Counted from the first letter of the stretch, positions 24,593-32,586 are shown. The stretch: 43,644 nt of DNA from Ornithinibacter sp. (GCA_029266735.1 JAQSWG010000017.1:1-43644); one strand, 5' to 3'. Translations and numbers: made by a program. The notes: generated from the sequence alone by a model not told the origin.

Positions 24593-25057
24593 TCAGCCCC
24601 CGAGCCGGGCCGTCAGCGCCTCGAGGACGGCCACCTGGCCCTTGACCACCTTGTCCCGGGCCTCGGAGACGCCGAACCACCGAGCGCGGTCGATCTCCGG
24701 GTAGGAGCGCAGGGTCCCGCTGCCGGGCGGCCACTCGATGGTGAACTCGTTCGAGGCCACGAACTCGACCGGCGTCTCCGCGCGTGCCTCGTGCACGACG
24801 AGCACCTTGCCGCTGCGTTGCCGGAAGTCGCCGAGGTGCGCCACCGCGCCCTCCCACAGCACTCCGATCTCCTCGGCGAACTCGCGGCGGGCGGCAACCG
24901 CGGCGTCCTCAGTGGAAGGGTCGAACTCCCCCTTGGGCACCGACCACGCCCCGGCGTCCTTGCGGGCCCAGAACGGCCCACCCATGTGGCCGAGGAAGAC
25001 CTCGAGCTCATCACCTCCCCGCCGATGGAGCAGCAGGGCCGCCGAGTGGACCGCCAT
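24593..25057 (-). CDS. Nudix hydrolase
   Basis: A 154-residue pyrophosphohydrolase. The Nudix box is visible as KGEFDPSTEDAAVAARREF followed by AEEIGV near residues 45-70. The spacing between its first Gly and the following Glu is one residue longer than the classic pattern, while the REUxEExGU core is intact. The protein opens with AALLLHRRGGDELEVFLGHMGG, as in the group that cleaves diadenosine polyphosphates or other NDP-X compounds. The ATG is at 25055-25057, with GAGG immediately before it. A 39-codon ORF ends 17 bp upstream on the same strand. It is convergent with ogt. Confidence 0.9.
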   Translation of the reverse strand: MAVHSAALLLHRRGGDELEVFLGHMGGPFWARKDAGAWSVPKGEFDPSTEDAAVAARREFAEEIGVLWEGAVAHLGDFRQRSGKVLVVHEARAETPVEFVASNEFTIEWPPGSGTLRSYPEIDRARWFGVSEARDKVVKGQVAVLEALTARLGG

Positions 25058-25074
25058 CCTCGATTCACATCCCG

Positions 25075-25194
25075 TCAGCGGTAGAAGCCGTGCTGGGCAA
25101 GGAGGGTCGGCTTGGAGTCACCGAAATAGTCTCGCCGCTCCGCGGGGGGATATGTGTGTCCGGTCGCGTCTGCCGGATCGCTGATCGCAGACAT
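25075..25194 (-). CDS. possible small protein upstream of the Nudix gene
   Basis: An ATG at 25192-25194 opens a 39-residue frame ending with TGA at 25075-25077, 17 bp before the Nudix start. The peptide is polar, with a distinctive end (DYFGDSKPTLLAQHGFYR). Its codons are poorer in G+C than those of the neighbours, with ACA, TAT, GGT, CTT and TCT in a row of few codons, unlike a chance GC-rich antisense frame. No Shine-Dalgarno or -10 was recognised. It may be a real micro-protein or a fragment of an older gene. Confidence 0.4.
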   Translation of the reverse strand: MSAISDPADATGHTYPPAERRDYFGDSKPTLLAQHGFYR

Positions 25195-25221
25195 GGAACA
25201 CCGACACCCGCCGGGCGCCCG

Positions 25222-25227
25222 TAGGCT
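25222..25227 (+). promoter_or_regulatory. -10 box, leaderless lipocalin-like gene
   Basis: TAGGCT, seven bases before the ATG at 25235, with no ribosome-binding site. Confidence 0.55.
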
Positions 25228-25234
25228 CGGACTC

Positions 25235-25672
25235 ATGCCGGACATCAAGGACCTCGAGCCGCTGATCGGTCGCTGGCGCCAGGTCGTCGACGCGCCGCGG
25301 CACGTCGAGGAGAAGGTCGAGGGGGACATGACGCTGGAGTGGCTCCGTGACGAGAAGGTGATCCTCCAGCGCTCGATCGCCGAGAACCCGATGTTCCCCG
25401 AGGGCGTCGTCCTCATCATGGCCGCCGACGAAGACGTCGAGGGCGACTACACCGGGCACTACTTCGACTCCCGGGCGGTCACGCGCGTGCTCCACATGAG
25501 CTTCCAGGACGGCGTATGGAAGTGGTGGCGCCACGCGACCGGCCCTGCCGATTTTGATCAGCGGTTCGAAGGCACGCTCTCAATAGACGGCAAGACGATC
25601 GAAAGCTCCTGCTACCTCGTCGAAGACGGCGAGTGGATGCACGACTTCGACGTCACCTACACGCGGGCCTAG
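25235..25672 (+). CDS. hypothetical protein, lipocalin/calycin-like
   Basis: A 145-residue soluble protein. It begins DIKDLEPLIGRWRQVVDAP, the short helix plus Gly-x-Trp start common to lipocalin-like and DUF1579-type barrels. Alternating strands follow (MTLEWLRDEKVILQRSI, VWKWWRHATGPADFDQRFEG), with an aromatic-rich interior and no cysteine pair. This suggests a small beta-barrel; the ligand is unknown. The second half (about 25550-25620) has noticeably lower G+C than the surroundings. The TAG stop overlaps the stop of a small minus-strand ORF. The leaderless start is supported by the -10 seven bases upstream. Confidence 0.75.
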   Translation: MPDIKDLEPLIGRWRQVVDAPRHVEEKVEGDMTLEWLRDEKVILQRSIAENPMFPEGVVLIMAADEDVEGDYTGHYFDSRAVTRVLHMSFQDGVWKWWRHATGPADFDQRFEGTLSIDGKTIESSCYLVEDGEWMHDFDVTYTRA

Positions 25673-25770
25673 TCCCAAGGCGAGAAGGACCAAACTGGAT
25701 CCGCACCTTCCCAGACCGGCTGCGCCCTGGGGGACAGTCCGAACTCGACCTCGTGGCCGTAGGCGGTCAT
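25669..25770 (-). CDS. possible 33-residue ORF coupled to the TPR gene
   Basis: The ATG at 25768-25770 overlaps the TPR stop as ATGA, and the frame ends with TAG at 25669-25671. The peptide begins MTAYGHEVEFGL, which resembles the opening of LLM-class flavin-dependent oxidoreductases, and ends with a Trp-rich stretch (PVWEGADPVWSFSPWD). It may be the stump of such a gene cut short, or a small protein. The resemblance is from memory of the family start only. Confidence 0.3.
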   Translation of the reverse strand: MTAYGHEVEFGLSPRAQPVWEGADPVWSFSPWD

Positions 25771-26153
25771 CCGCGGGCGTCGTCGTCGCGCGGAAGGCGA
25801 CCCGACCCGGCATACCCCCCGAGGAGCTCGGCCATGGCCAGGTGCGGCTTGGCCTCGGCGTGGCGCCCCATCCGCTGGAGCGTGCGGCCGAGCACGAGGT
25901 TCGCGTAGGCCTCGTCGGGGTGGTCGGCGAGGATGGCGCGGGTGACCCGCTCCGCCCGCTGGAGCTGGGCGGAGTGGAAGTAGGAGCGGGCCAGCAGCAG
26001 CCTCAGCTCCGTCGTGCCGTGCAGCGGAGGCTCCAGGGCGCTCTCGTCGACGAGCGCCCGCAGTGCCTCTGCGGCCGCCTGGTACTCGCCGTGCTCGAAG
26101 AGACCGCGGGCACGCTCGTAGCGCTCCGCCATGCTCGTCCCGGGAGTGCTCAT
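25767..26153 (-). CDS. tetratricopeptide repeat protein
   Basis: A 128-residue soluble protein built of helical TPR-like repeats: ARGLFEHGEYQAAAEALRAL, then LLARSYFHSAQLQRAERVT, then ANLVLGRTLQRMGRHAEAKP. Each shows the Gly/Tyr/Ala spacing of TPR helix pairs. It is likely a protein-interaction scaffold; the partner is unknown. ATG 26151-26153 is favoured by a GGAG six bases upstream; a second ATG (MAER) lies seven codons in. It is divergent from the MFS gene with 94 bp between. Confidence 0.82.
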   Translation of the reverse strand: MSTPGTSMAERYERARGLFEHGEYQAAAEALRALVDESALEPPLHGTTELRLLLARSYFHSAQLQRAERVTRAILADHPDEAYANLVLGRTLQRMGRHAEAKPHLAMAELLGGYAGSGRLPRDDDARG

Positions 26154-26247
26154 GGGCTCCACAACGCACGGCACGGGAGCACCATTCCGGTATGCCGTCG
26201 CGGCGGATGGTCAGGCAGTGCGGGCCCTCGGGCAGGATCGTGGTGCC

Positions 26248-27687
26248 ATGACGTCCCCCGACCCGTCTCCGCGCACGCCGGCTCCCGAACCGTCGCCGGC
26301 GACGGGTCCCCGCGCTCGGGTCACCGGGGCGGGCCGCACCGTGGGCCGGGGCAGTCGGGCCGGCATCCGGGCCGTGGGCAGGGGCGGGCGCTACGTCGGC
26401 AGCAGGTTCCGACGGTTCGTGGACGCCGACGGCGCCCGTGACACCGGGCTCGCGCGCCTGACCGAGCTCCACGCCGTCAACGTCGCGGGGGATGCCGCGC
26501 TCACCGTGTCGCTGGCGGGAACCGTCTTCGCGCTGCCGACCGACGAGGCCCGCGGGCGGGTCGCGTTGTTCCTCCTGCTGACGATGGCGCCGTTCGTCCT
26601 CCTGGCGCCGCTCATCGGGCCCCTCCTCGACCGGTTCCGCCACGGCCGCCGGTGGGCCCTCGGCACCACGCTGGCGACCCGGGCCTTCCTCGCCTGGGTG
26701 CTTTCGACCGCCGTGGTCGAGGACAGCGCGTGGCTCTTCCCGGCGGCGCTGGGGTGCCTGGTGGCCAGCCGCTCGTATGCCGTGGCGCGAGCGGCCGCGG
26801 TCCCCCGACTCCTCCCGGCGGGCATCGGCCTGGTCACCGCGAACTCCCGGCTCACGATCGCCGGCCTCATCGGGATGGCCCTCGGTGGCGGGTTGGCCGG
26901 CGCGCTCTCTCGGATCGGTCCCGACTGGTCGCTGCGCCTGGCGTTCGTCGTCTACGTGGCGGCCACCGTCCTCGCGATCAGGCTGCCCGCCCGCGTCGAC
27001 TCGACGCTCGGCGAGCGCGACGTCGACGGCACGCCGGTGGCCGAGGAGCCGCTGCCGACGCCGCAGCGCGGGGTGCGTCGGATGCGCGCCCTGCCGCGCT
27101 CGGTCCGGTACGTCCTGTGGCTCACCACCGGGGCCCGTCTCCTGTCCGGCTTCCTCACCCTGTTCCTGGGCTTCCTCATGCGCGAGCACCCACTTCCGGG
27201 GTGGTCCGGCACGACCGTGCTCGCCCTCGTCATCGGCGCCGCCGGTGTGGGCAACGCCGTCGGGTCGCTCATCGGGAACCGCCGCCGCCTCCCGGACCCC
27301 GAGGTGATCGCGACCACCATGGCGGCCGTCGCGGTCGCGGCGGCCCTGACGACGGCGCTGCTGTACTCGCTGTGGACCCTGCTCCTCATCGGCCTCGTCA
27401 CCGGGCTGTTCTCCCAGCTCGCGAAGCTCTCGCTCGACGCCCTCATCCAGCGTGACATCGCCGACGACGTCCGGGCCCGGGTCTTCTCGTGGTCCGAGAC
27501 CATCCTCCAGGGGTTCTGGGTGCTCGGCGGGGCCGTCGGCATCGCGATCCCGCTGGAACCGGCACTCGGGTTCGCGGTCATCACGGCCATCGTCATCGGT
27601 GCCGTGCTCGTCGCCCTGCGCTCTCGACGGCTGGGAACGGTGCGGATGCCGCGGCCGGCCGACACGCCACCGGGCCGGCATCCCTAG
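26248..27687 (+). CDS. MFS transporter
   Basis: A 479-residue major facilitator superfamily permease, twelve predicted helices. A polar, Pro/Arg/Gly-rich N-terminal tail of about 75 residues precedes the first helix. LIGPLLDRFRHGRRWALG is the conserved cytoplasmic loop motif between helices 2 and 3. GLFSQLAKLSLDALIQRDIADDVRARVFSW follows late in the protein, a feature of the MFS_3-like group. It is likely a drug or metabolite exporter, substrate unknown. The ATG at 26248 is used because the upstream in-frame codons lie in the divergent TPR start region. It converges with a DinB gene 40 bp later. Confidence 0.85.
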   Translation: MTSPDPSPRTPAPEPSPATGPRARVTGAGRTVGRGSRAGIRAVGRGGRYVGSRFRRFVDADGARDTGLARLTELHAVNVAGDAALTVSLAGTVFALPTDEARGRVALFLLLTMAPFVLLAPLIGPLLDRFRHGRRWALGTTLATRAFLAWVLSTAVVEDSAWLFPAALGCLVASRSYAVARAAAVPRLLPAGIGLVTANSRLTIAGLIGMALGGGLAGALSRIGPDWSLRLAFVVYVAATVLAIRLPARVDSTLGERDVDGTPVAEEPLPTPQRGVRRMRALPRSVRYVLWLTTGARLLSGFLTLFLGFLMREHPLPGWSGTTVLALVIGAAGVGNAVGSLIGNRRRLPDPEVIATTMAAVAVAAALTTALLYSLWTLLLIGLVTGLFSQLAKLSLDALIQRDIADDVRARVFSWSETILQGFWVLGGAVGIAIPLEPALGFAVITAIVIGAVLVALRSRRLGTVRMPRPADTPPGRHP

Positions 27688-27727
27688 TCCTGTGGACCGA
27701 CGCGGCTCGCTCCGCGCGGGTAACGGC

Positions 27728-28288
27728 CTACGACCGGTCGGCGTACAGGGTGTCGCGATGTCGGTACAGGTCGCGAAGAAGGCTGATCTCGGCTCCGTGG
27801 TGCACCTGCTCGTCGATCAACGTCGCGAAGACGCGCCAGGTGGGGATGAGCTCACCCCAGTTGGTGGGCCGGAGGTCATCCAGCCCGCGGTCAGTGACGG
27901 TCGCGAGCGCGTCCGTCAGGGGTGGCTGGCTGGCCGTGAGCCAGTCCACGGCATCCGAGGCAGTCCCCGGCATCTCGAGATCGAAGCTCGCGGTGGCCGG
28001 CCCGAAGGCGTAGTCCCAGTAGAGGTAGTTGCACGCCGCGACATGCACCGTCCTCCAGGCGATCGTGGTCACCGGGGCAGGGTCCGGCTCGGGAACGACG
28101 TAGTCGATGACCCACTCGCCGCATCCGTCGGCGCTCGCCGCTCGGGTCTCCGTCCTCCGATGGACGGTCCAGCAGCCAGCGCAGGGCTCCCAGAAGAACT
28201 CATCGTCGGTCAGTCCCGTCAGGGTCCTCTCGAGTCGGGCACAGGACGCTTCCCACTGCCCGTGCAGGAGCTCCGTGCGACCCGCCAT
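27728..28288 (-). CDS. DinB family protein
   Basis: A 186-residue DinB-like four-helix protein. Features include LERTLTGLTDDEFFWEPCAG, a central TVHVAACNYLYWDYAFGP with the first His ligand, and the C-terminal LIDEQVHHGAEISLLRDLYR with the paired histidines. These are the metal-binding positions of the DinB/YfiT superfamily. It belongs to a different subgroup from the DinB-like protein at 4893-5477. Start ATG (28286-28288) lies seven bases after TAGACA, a one-mismatch form of the leaderless -10. The reaction is unknown. Confidence 0.85.
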   Translation of the reverse strand: MAGRTELLHGQWEASCARLERTLTGLTDDEFFWEPCAGCWTVHRRTETRAASADGCGEWVIDYVVPEPDPAPVTTIAWRTVHVAACNYLYWDYAFGPATASFDLEMPGTASDAVDWLTASQPPLTDALATVTDRGLDDLRPTNWGELIPTWRVFATLIDEQVHHGAEISLLRDLYRHRDTLYADRS

Positions 28289-28382
28289 GGCGCGGTGTCT
28301 ACACCGGCGCGCCGGCGTTCGCAAGAGAAGAGGGCGAGAGGCTGGTGACGCCTTGCGACAGCCCTCCCGCCTGACGACGCCG

Positions 28383-28910
28383 TCAGCGCTGGTGGCGCCC
28401 GTCGACGCGCAGGCACGGGGTCCCGCGGCCCGAGAGGGACCGCTCGTACTCGGGTCCGTAGTCGACCGCGCCGTCCCCACGGACGCTGAACTCGACGACC
28501 TCGCTCGGTGCCGGACCCAGCCGCAGGACGTAGTCCGTGCCGGGCGGCATCCGCACCGTCCGCGCCCGCGCGTGCAGCGGCTCCCGACAGCCGCCCCACA
28601 TCGGGAGCAGGGTCCTCGGGGTACTCGTGGCGTCGAGGGTCACCCGGACACCGAGGACGTGGAGCGTCGAGGTGCCGCGACCGCGCAGGAGGTGGTCGTC
28701 GGCCTCGTCGAAGTCCACTCTCCCTGCGGCCGTCACGGTGAAGCGGACGTCGGACGCCCGGTCGCGGGTCTGCTGGAAGGCGTACTCGCCCGGGTCGAGG
28801 ACCACGCGCACCCCACCGGGCACCGAGCCGTCGACGAAGTGCGGCAGCTGGCCCGGCAGCCAGAACCATGGGTAGGTGAGCTGCGAGGTGTCGACCCGGA
28901 TGCACGGCAT
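28383..28910 (-). CDS. hypothetical protein with two similar tandem halves
   Basis: A 175-residue protein without recognised family. The two halves are alike. GRVDFDEADDHLLRGRGT in the first corresponds to GAVDYGPEYERSLSGRGT in the second, and VRFTVTAAG to VEFSVRGDG, giving repeats of roughly 85 residues. Both halves are beta-rich with Arg/Gly turns. No signal peptide or membrane segment. Start is ATG 28908-28910; no Shine-Dalgarno or clear -10 was seen. It is divergent from the VTT gene. A carbohydrate-binding or immunity-like barrel is conceivable but unsupported. Confidence 0.65.
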   Translation of the reverse strand: MPCIRVDTSQLTYPWFWLPGQLPHFVDGSVPGGVRVVLDPGEYAFQQTRDRASDVRFTVTAAGRVDFDEADDHLLRGRGTSTLHVLGVRVTLDATSTPRTLLPMWGGCREPLHARARTVRMPPGTDYVLRLGPAPSEVVEFSVRGDGAVDYGPEYERSLSGRGTPCLRVDGRHQR

Positions 28911-28954
28911 ACCGGCAGGAGCGTCCGCGGCGGCGGGTGATACATCCCCACACT

Positions 28955-28960
28955 TACCCT
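28955..28960 (+). promoter_or_regulatory. -10 box, leaderless VTT gene
   Basis: TACCCT, six bases before the GTG at 28967. It argues for that GTG rather than the in-frame GTG at 28961 or ATG at 28937. Confidence 0.5.
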
Positions 28961-28966
28961 GTGGAG

Positions 28967-29614
28967 GTGAATGCGACCGGTGGTGCACGCCTGCGCCTCC
29001 TCGCGCTGGTCGTCGCGGTCCTCCTCGGCGGTGGTCTCGTGTGGCTGCTGCTCGGTGGAGACGTGGACGCGGTGCAGGACGCCGTGGCGTCGACCGGGGC
29101 GTGGGGACCCCTCGTCTACGTGGCGCTGCACGTCGTCCTGACGCTCGTGCCCGTGTCCAAGAACCTGCTCGCCGGGATCGCCGGTGCGCTGTTCGGCCTC
29201 GCCGGAGGCGTCGTCCTGTCGTGGGTCGGCTCCATGGTGGCGGCCGTCGTCACCTTCGCCATCGCCCGCCGGCTCGGCCGCGAGGCGGTCGCCTCGCTCA
29301 CCGGTCCGCGGATCGGCAGGGTGGAGGACATCATGCGGCACCAGGGTCTCGTCGCCGTGCTCGTCGCTCGGCTCACGCCGATCCCGTTCACGATCGTCAA
29401 CTACGGCTCGGGGGTCAGCGCGGTGAGCTGGCGCGACTACGTCGTCGGCACCGCGGTGGGCGTCCTTCCCGGAAGCGTCGGCTATGCCGCCCTGGGCGCC
29501 TCGGCGGGGCAGGACGCGCGCACCTTCGTCCTCGCCGGTGCGGTCGCGGCCGTCATCCTCGTCGGCGCCCTCATCGCCGGACGTCGGATGCGCCGGAGGG
29601 CGCAGCTCGGCTGA
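28967..29614 (+). CDS. VTT-domain (TVP38/TMEM64/DedA-like) membrane protein
   Basis: A 215-residue integral membrane protein of the SNARE-associated/VTT family. After a first helix it has VPVSKNLLAGIAGALFGLAG and SWVGSMVAAVVTFAIARRLG, then the signature LVARLTPIPFTIVNYGSG, and ends with a helix and an Arg-rich tail. Related bacterial proteins (DedA, YdjX) move lipids across membranes or support membrane potential. It is divergent from the duplicated-domain gene and convergent with a DUF808 gene, separated by a strong hairpin. Confidence 0.88.
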   Translation: MNATGGARLRLLALVVAVLLGGGLVWLLLGGDVDAVQDAVASTGAWGPLVYVALHVVLTLVPVSKNLLAGIAGALFGLAGGVVLSWVGSMVAAVVTFAIARRLGREAVASLTGPRIGRVEDIMRHQGLVAVLVARLTPIPFTIVNYGSGVSAVSWRDYVVGTAVGVLPGSVGYAALGASAGQDARTFVLAGAVAAVILVGALIAGRRMRRRAQLG

Positions 29615-29650
29615 GCCGCCGCTCCCACCGGCTGAGCCGCCGCTCCCACC
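29609..29650 (+). repeat. 21-bp tandem duplication
   Basis: Two exact copies of a 21-bp unit (29609-29629 and 29630-29650). The first contains the VTT stop codon, so the duplication lies just after the coding end and does not alter the protein. Confidence 0.8.
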
Positions 29651-29671
29651 GGCTGACGACCCGTCGAGATG

Positions 29672-29716
29672 AGGCAACACGCAGACGTCGAGGTACGAGA
29701 CGTCTGCGTGTTGCCT
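29672..29716. terminator. bidirectional terminator hairpin
   Basis: A perfect 18-bp inverted repeat (arms 29672-29689 and 29699-29716, 9-base loop) lies between the convergent VTT and DUF808 genes. It would end transcription from both sides. Confidence 0.85.
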
Positions 29717-29734
29717 GATCGAGAGGCGGGCCTC

Positions 29735-30679
29735 TCAGTGGGCGGCGGGCTCGCTGTGCTCCCCGGTGGGCGCCCGGCGCCTCTTGACCACGGTGACGAC
29801 GGCGACGACGACGGCGCCCACGACGAGGCCGATGACCGCCGAGGCCAGGGTGTTGACGAGCCACCCGAGGACGCCTCCGCCGACCGCCTCCTCCGCGTGG
29901 TGGACGGCGTCGTACAAGGCGTGCCACCCCAGCTCGTCGACGCCGACGAGGAGGATGTGGCCACCCACCCAGAGCATCGCGACGATGCCGATCATCGACA
30001 GGGCGGCGAGCAGCTTGGGCATCCCCGCGACGAGGCCCCGCCCCACCGTGCGGGCCGCTCCGGACTGGCGTCCGGCGAGATGCAGGCCGATGTCGTCCAT
30101 CTTGACGATGAGGCCGACGACCCCGTAGACGAGCACCGTGATGCCGATCGCGACGAGGACGAGGATGAGCGCCCTGGAGACGAACGGCTCGTCGGCGACC
30201 TCGTTGAGCGAGATGACCATGATCTCGGCGGAGAGGATGAAGTCGGTGCGGATGGCGCCGCGGACCATGGTCTTCTCGTGGTCGGCGTCGACCGCCGCCG
30301 CGGGCACCTCGTGCTCCTCGTGGCCAGCGACCTTCTCCCAGATCTTCTCGACGCCCTCGTAGGCGAGGTACGTCCCGCCGAGCATGAGGATCGGCGTCAG
30401 CAGCCAGGGCAGGAACTGGCTGAGCAGCAGCGCCGCCGGGAGGATGACGAGCAGCTTGTTGCGCAGCGACCCCAGGGCGATCTTCTGGATGATCGGCAGC
30501 TCACGGTCGGGCGTGAAGCCCTGGACGTAGCGCGGGGTCACGGCGGTGTCGTCGACCACCACGCCCGCCGCCTTGGCGCTCGCTCGACCGGCGGCGGCGG
30601 TCACGTCGTCGACCGACGCAGCCGCCAGCTTCGCCATTGCCACGACGTCGTCGAGCAGGGCGACCAGTCCGCCGGCCAT
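29735..30679 (-). CDS. DUF808 family membrane protein (YedI-like)
   Basis: A 314-residue membrane protein of the DUF808/YedI family. It begins MAGGLVALLDDVVAMAKLAA then ASAKAAGVVVDDTAVTPRYV, the conserved opening, followed by KIALGSLRNKLLVILPAALL and a later AIRTDFILSAEIMVISL. About seven helices are predicted and the tail is basic. Function is unknown. The ATG (30677-30679) has a strong Shine-Dalgarno (GAGAGGAG) upstream, unlike many genes here. It is convergent with the VTT gene across the terminator hairpin. Confidence 0.9.
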   Translation of the reverse strand: MAGGLVALLDDVVAMAKLAAASVDDVTAAAGRASAKAAGVVVDDTAVTPRYVQGFTPDRELPIIQKIALGSLRNKLLVILPAALLLSQFLPWLLTPILMLGGTYLAYEGVEKIWEKVAGHEEHEVPAAAVDADHEKTMVRGAIRTDFILSAEIMVISLNEVADEPFVSRALILVLVAIGITVLVYGVVGLIVKMDDIGLHLAGRQSGAARTVGRGLVAGMPKLLAALSMIGIVAMLWVGGHILLVGVDELGWHALYDAVHHAEEAVGGGVLGWLVNTLASAVIGLVVGAVVVAVVTVVKRRRAPTGEHSEPAAH

Positions 30680-30800
30680 GGGTGCGCTCCTCTCGCGGGG
30701 GTCAAGGGCGTCGAGCGGGGCCACCCGCCGACGCGCCCCACGGTAACGCGAGCGGTCCCCGCACTTGCGCCGGAAGTCCCTCGGGCCGACGGTGGGCGCC

Positions 30801-31360
30801 GTGCAGCGCCATGAGATCAGCCACGTCGCCCACCGACACCACCCGGTGATGGCGCCCGTCTCGGACGCCTCGGTCGGCGTCGACCTCCACCCCTCGGGGG
30901 ACGCGGCGGAGCTCAGCGCCGCGCCCGGTGGGCGGGCCACGCTGGTCGCGGCCGACGCCACGACGTGGCAGGACGGAACGTTCGAGGCCGTGATCGCGGT
31001 CGGTGTCGCGCACGTCTTCGGCGGTCCGGGCCGCACGCTGGATGCCGTGCGCCGTCACCTCGCGCCGGGTGGCCGGGTCCTCCTCGGCGACGGCATCTGG
31101 GACACGCCGCCGACCGCCCCGGCGCTCCGCGCGCTCGACGCCACGGCCGAGGACTTCCACGACCCGGAGGGACTCAGCAGCCTCGTCCGGAAGCACGGCT
31201 ACGAGCCGGTCCACGGGCACGTGAGCACCCTCGAGGAGTGGGACGAGTACGAAGTGGTCGTGGACCGGCTCGCTCACCGACTGGGCGCTGGAACCGGGTC
31301 GGGATCCCGGCGACCGGGAGCAGGCGCTCGCCGCTGCGGTCGGGCTCCTCGCCCTAGCGG
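30801..31360 (+). pseudogene. decayed SAM-dependent methyltransferase
   Basis: From GTG 30801 the frame gives HEISHVAHRHHPVMAPVSD, the start of a class I methyltransferase subfamily. It then jumps directly to SVGVDLHP; the Gly-rich SAM-binding motif I (about 40-45 residues expected) is absent. Later blocks remain: HLAPGGRVLLGDGIW and HVSTLEEWDEYE. After that the frame seems to slip by one base near 31251-31254; the +1 frame gives the expected Trp-rich continuation (WSWTGSLTDWALEP). The end runs into the sigma-factor gene. Two or three lesions make a functional enzyme unlikely, though this rests on recalled family architecture. Confidence 0.6.
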
Positions 31361-32586
31361 ACCTCGCCGGCGACGGTGGCGCGGCGTCGAATGAAGAAGG
31401 CCCGCTCCGCGGGGTTCGTCGCGAGCTCGAGGGCGCGGTCGTAGGCCGCGACCGCCTCCTCCCCGCGACCGAGCCGACGGAGCAGGTCGGCGCGGGTGGC
31501 GTGGAACGGGTGGTAGCCGTCGAGTGAGAGGCGGTCGACGACCGGAAGGGCCGCCGCCGGACCCTGCACCTCCGCCAGCGCCACCGCCCGGTTGAGGGCG
31601 ACGACGGCAGTGGGCGTCACGGCATACAGCTGGTCGTAGAGCGCGAGCACCTGAGCCCAGTCCGTGTCGGCGGCCGTCGGCGCATCGGTGTGGACGGCGT
31701 TCACGGCCGCGAGCAGCTGGTAGTGGCCCGGACGGTTCCGGCGGAGGCACGCCCTCACGAGCTCGTGCCCCTCGGTGATCATCGCTCGGTCCCAGAGCGA
31801 ACGGTCCTGAGCGTCCAGCGTGACGACGGCGCCACCAGCATCCACCCGGGCAGCCCGACGGGCGTCGGTGAGCAGCATGAGCGCGAGCAGTCCTGCGACC
31901 TCCGGCTCGTCCGGCATGAGCTCGCGCAGCACCCGGGCCAGCCGGATCGCCTCGAGGCAGAGGTCCTCACGGAGTCCCGCCTCTCCCGAGCCGGGGAGGT
32001 GCCCCTCGGTGAAGACCAGGTAGAGGACGGCGAGGACGCCGCGAAGCCGACCCGGGAGCTCGGCGTCGCGGGGGACCCGGTAGGGGATGTTGGCGGCCGT
32101 GATCTTGCGCTTGGCCCGGGTGAGCCGCTGCGCCATGGTGCGCTCGGGCACGAGGAAGGCGGCCGCCACCTCCGGCACCGTGAGCCCGCCGAGCAGCCGG
32201 AGGGTGAGAGCCACCTGGGCCTCGGGAGCCAGCGCCGGGTGGCAGCACGTGAAGAGGAGCCGGAGCCGCTCGTCGGTCACCGACGTCACGGGCGCCCTGG
32301 GGTCCTCCGGGGCGGTGAGCATCATGGCCTCCTCGTGCCGGGCCTGCCGGGTGGACTCGCGGCGCAGCCGGTCCAGGGCACGGTTGCGGGCGGTGACGGT
32401 GAGCCAGCCCGCCGGGTTCGGCGGCACCCCTTCGGTGGGCCAGCGGCGGACCGCCTCGACGAAAGCCTCCTGGGCCATCTCCTCGGCGAGGTCGAGGTCG
32501 CGGAACCGGGCGGTGAGGGAGGCGACCACCGTGCCGAACGCGGCACGGTAGACCGCCTCCACCTCACCATGGGCCGGGGTGTTCAC
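31354..32586 (-). CDS. ECF42-type sigma factor with C-terminal TPR-like extension
   Basis: A 410-residue sigma factor. The first ~170 residues hold sigma regions 2 (LDLAEEMAQEAFVEAVRRWP) and 4 (LRLLGGLTVPEVAAAFLVPE). A long helical extension follows, with TEGHLPGSGEAGLREDLCLEA and a C-terminal TPR-like part (PFHATRADLLRRLGRGEEA, AYDRALELATNPAERAF). This is the layout of group ECF42, which is linked to DGPF-motif proteins rather than an anti-sigma factor; the extension is thought to control activity. The start is GTG 32584-32586, overlapping the DGPF gene stop as GTGA. The stop lies near the decayed methyltransferase. Confidence 0.93.
   Translation of the reverse strand: MNTPAHGEVEAVYRAAFGTVVASLTARFRDLDLAEEMAQEAFVEAVRRWPTEGVPPNPAGWLTVTARNRALDRLRRESTRQARHEEAMMLTAPEDPRAPVTSVTDERLRLLFTCCHPALAPEAQVALTLRLLGGLTVPEVAAAFLVPERTMAQRLTRAKRKITAANIPYRVPRDAELPGRLRGVLAVLYLVFTEGHLPGSGEAGLREDLCLEAIRLARVLRELMPDEPEVAGLLALMLLTDARRAARVDAGGAVVTLDAQDRSLWDRAMITEGHELVRACLRRNRPGHYQLLAAVNAVHTDAPTAADTDWAQVLALYDQLYAVTPTAVVALNRAVALAEVQGPAAALPVVDRLSLDGYHPFHATRADLLRRLGRGEEAVAAYDRALELATNPAERAFFIRRRATVAGEVR

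Noticed and set aside
24593-25057. Nudix box with one extra residue as a sign of inactivity
   Set aside because: The REUxEExGU core is intact and spacing variation before it is tolerated in some subfamilies.
25669-27681. 670-codon minus-strand open frame
   Set aside because: Antisense to the MFS gene; only its last 33 codons look at all protein-like and are listed separately.
27688-27727. Possible terminator between MFS and DinB genes
   Set aside because: Only a 5-bp stem is visible, too weak to call.
28303-28315. 12-bp GC palindrome upstream of the DinB gene
   Set aside because: A pure G/C palindrome of this size is expected by chance at this composition.
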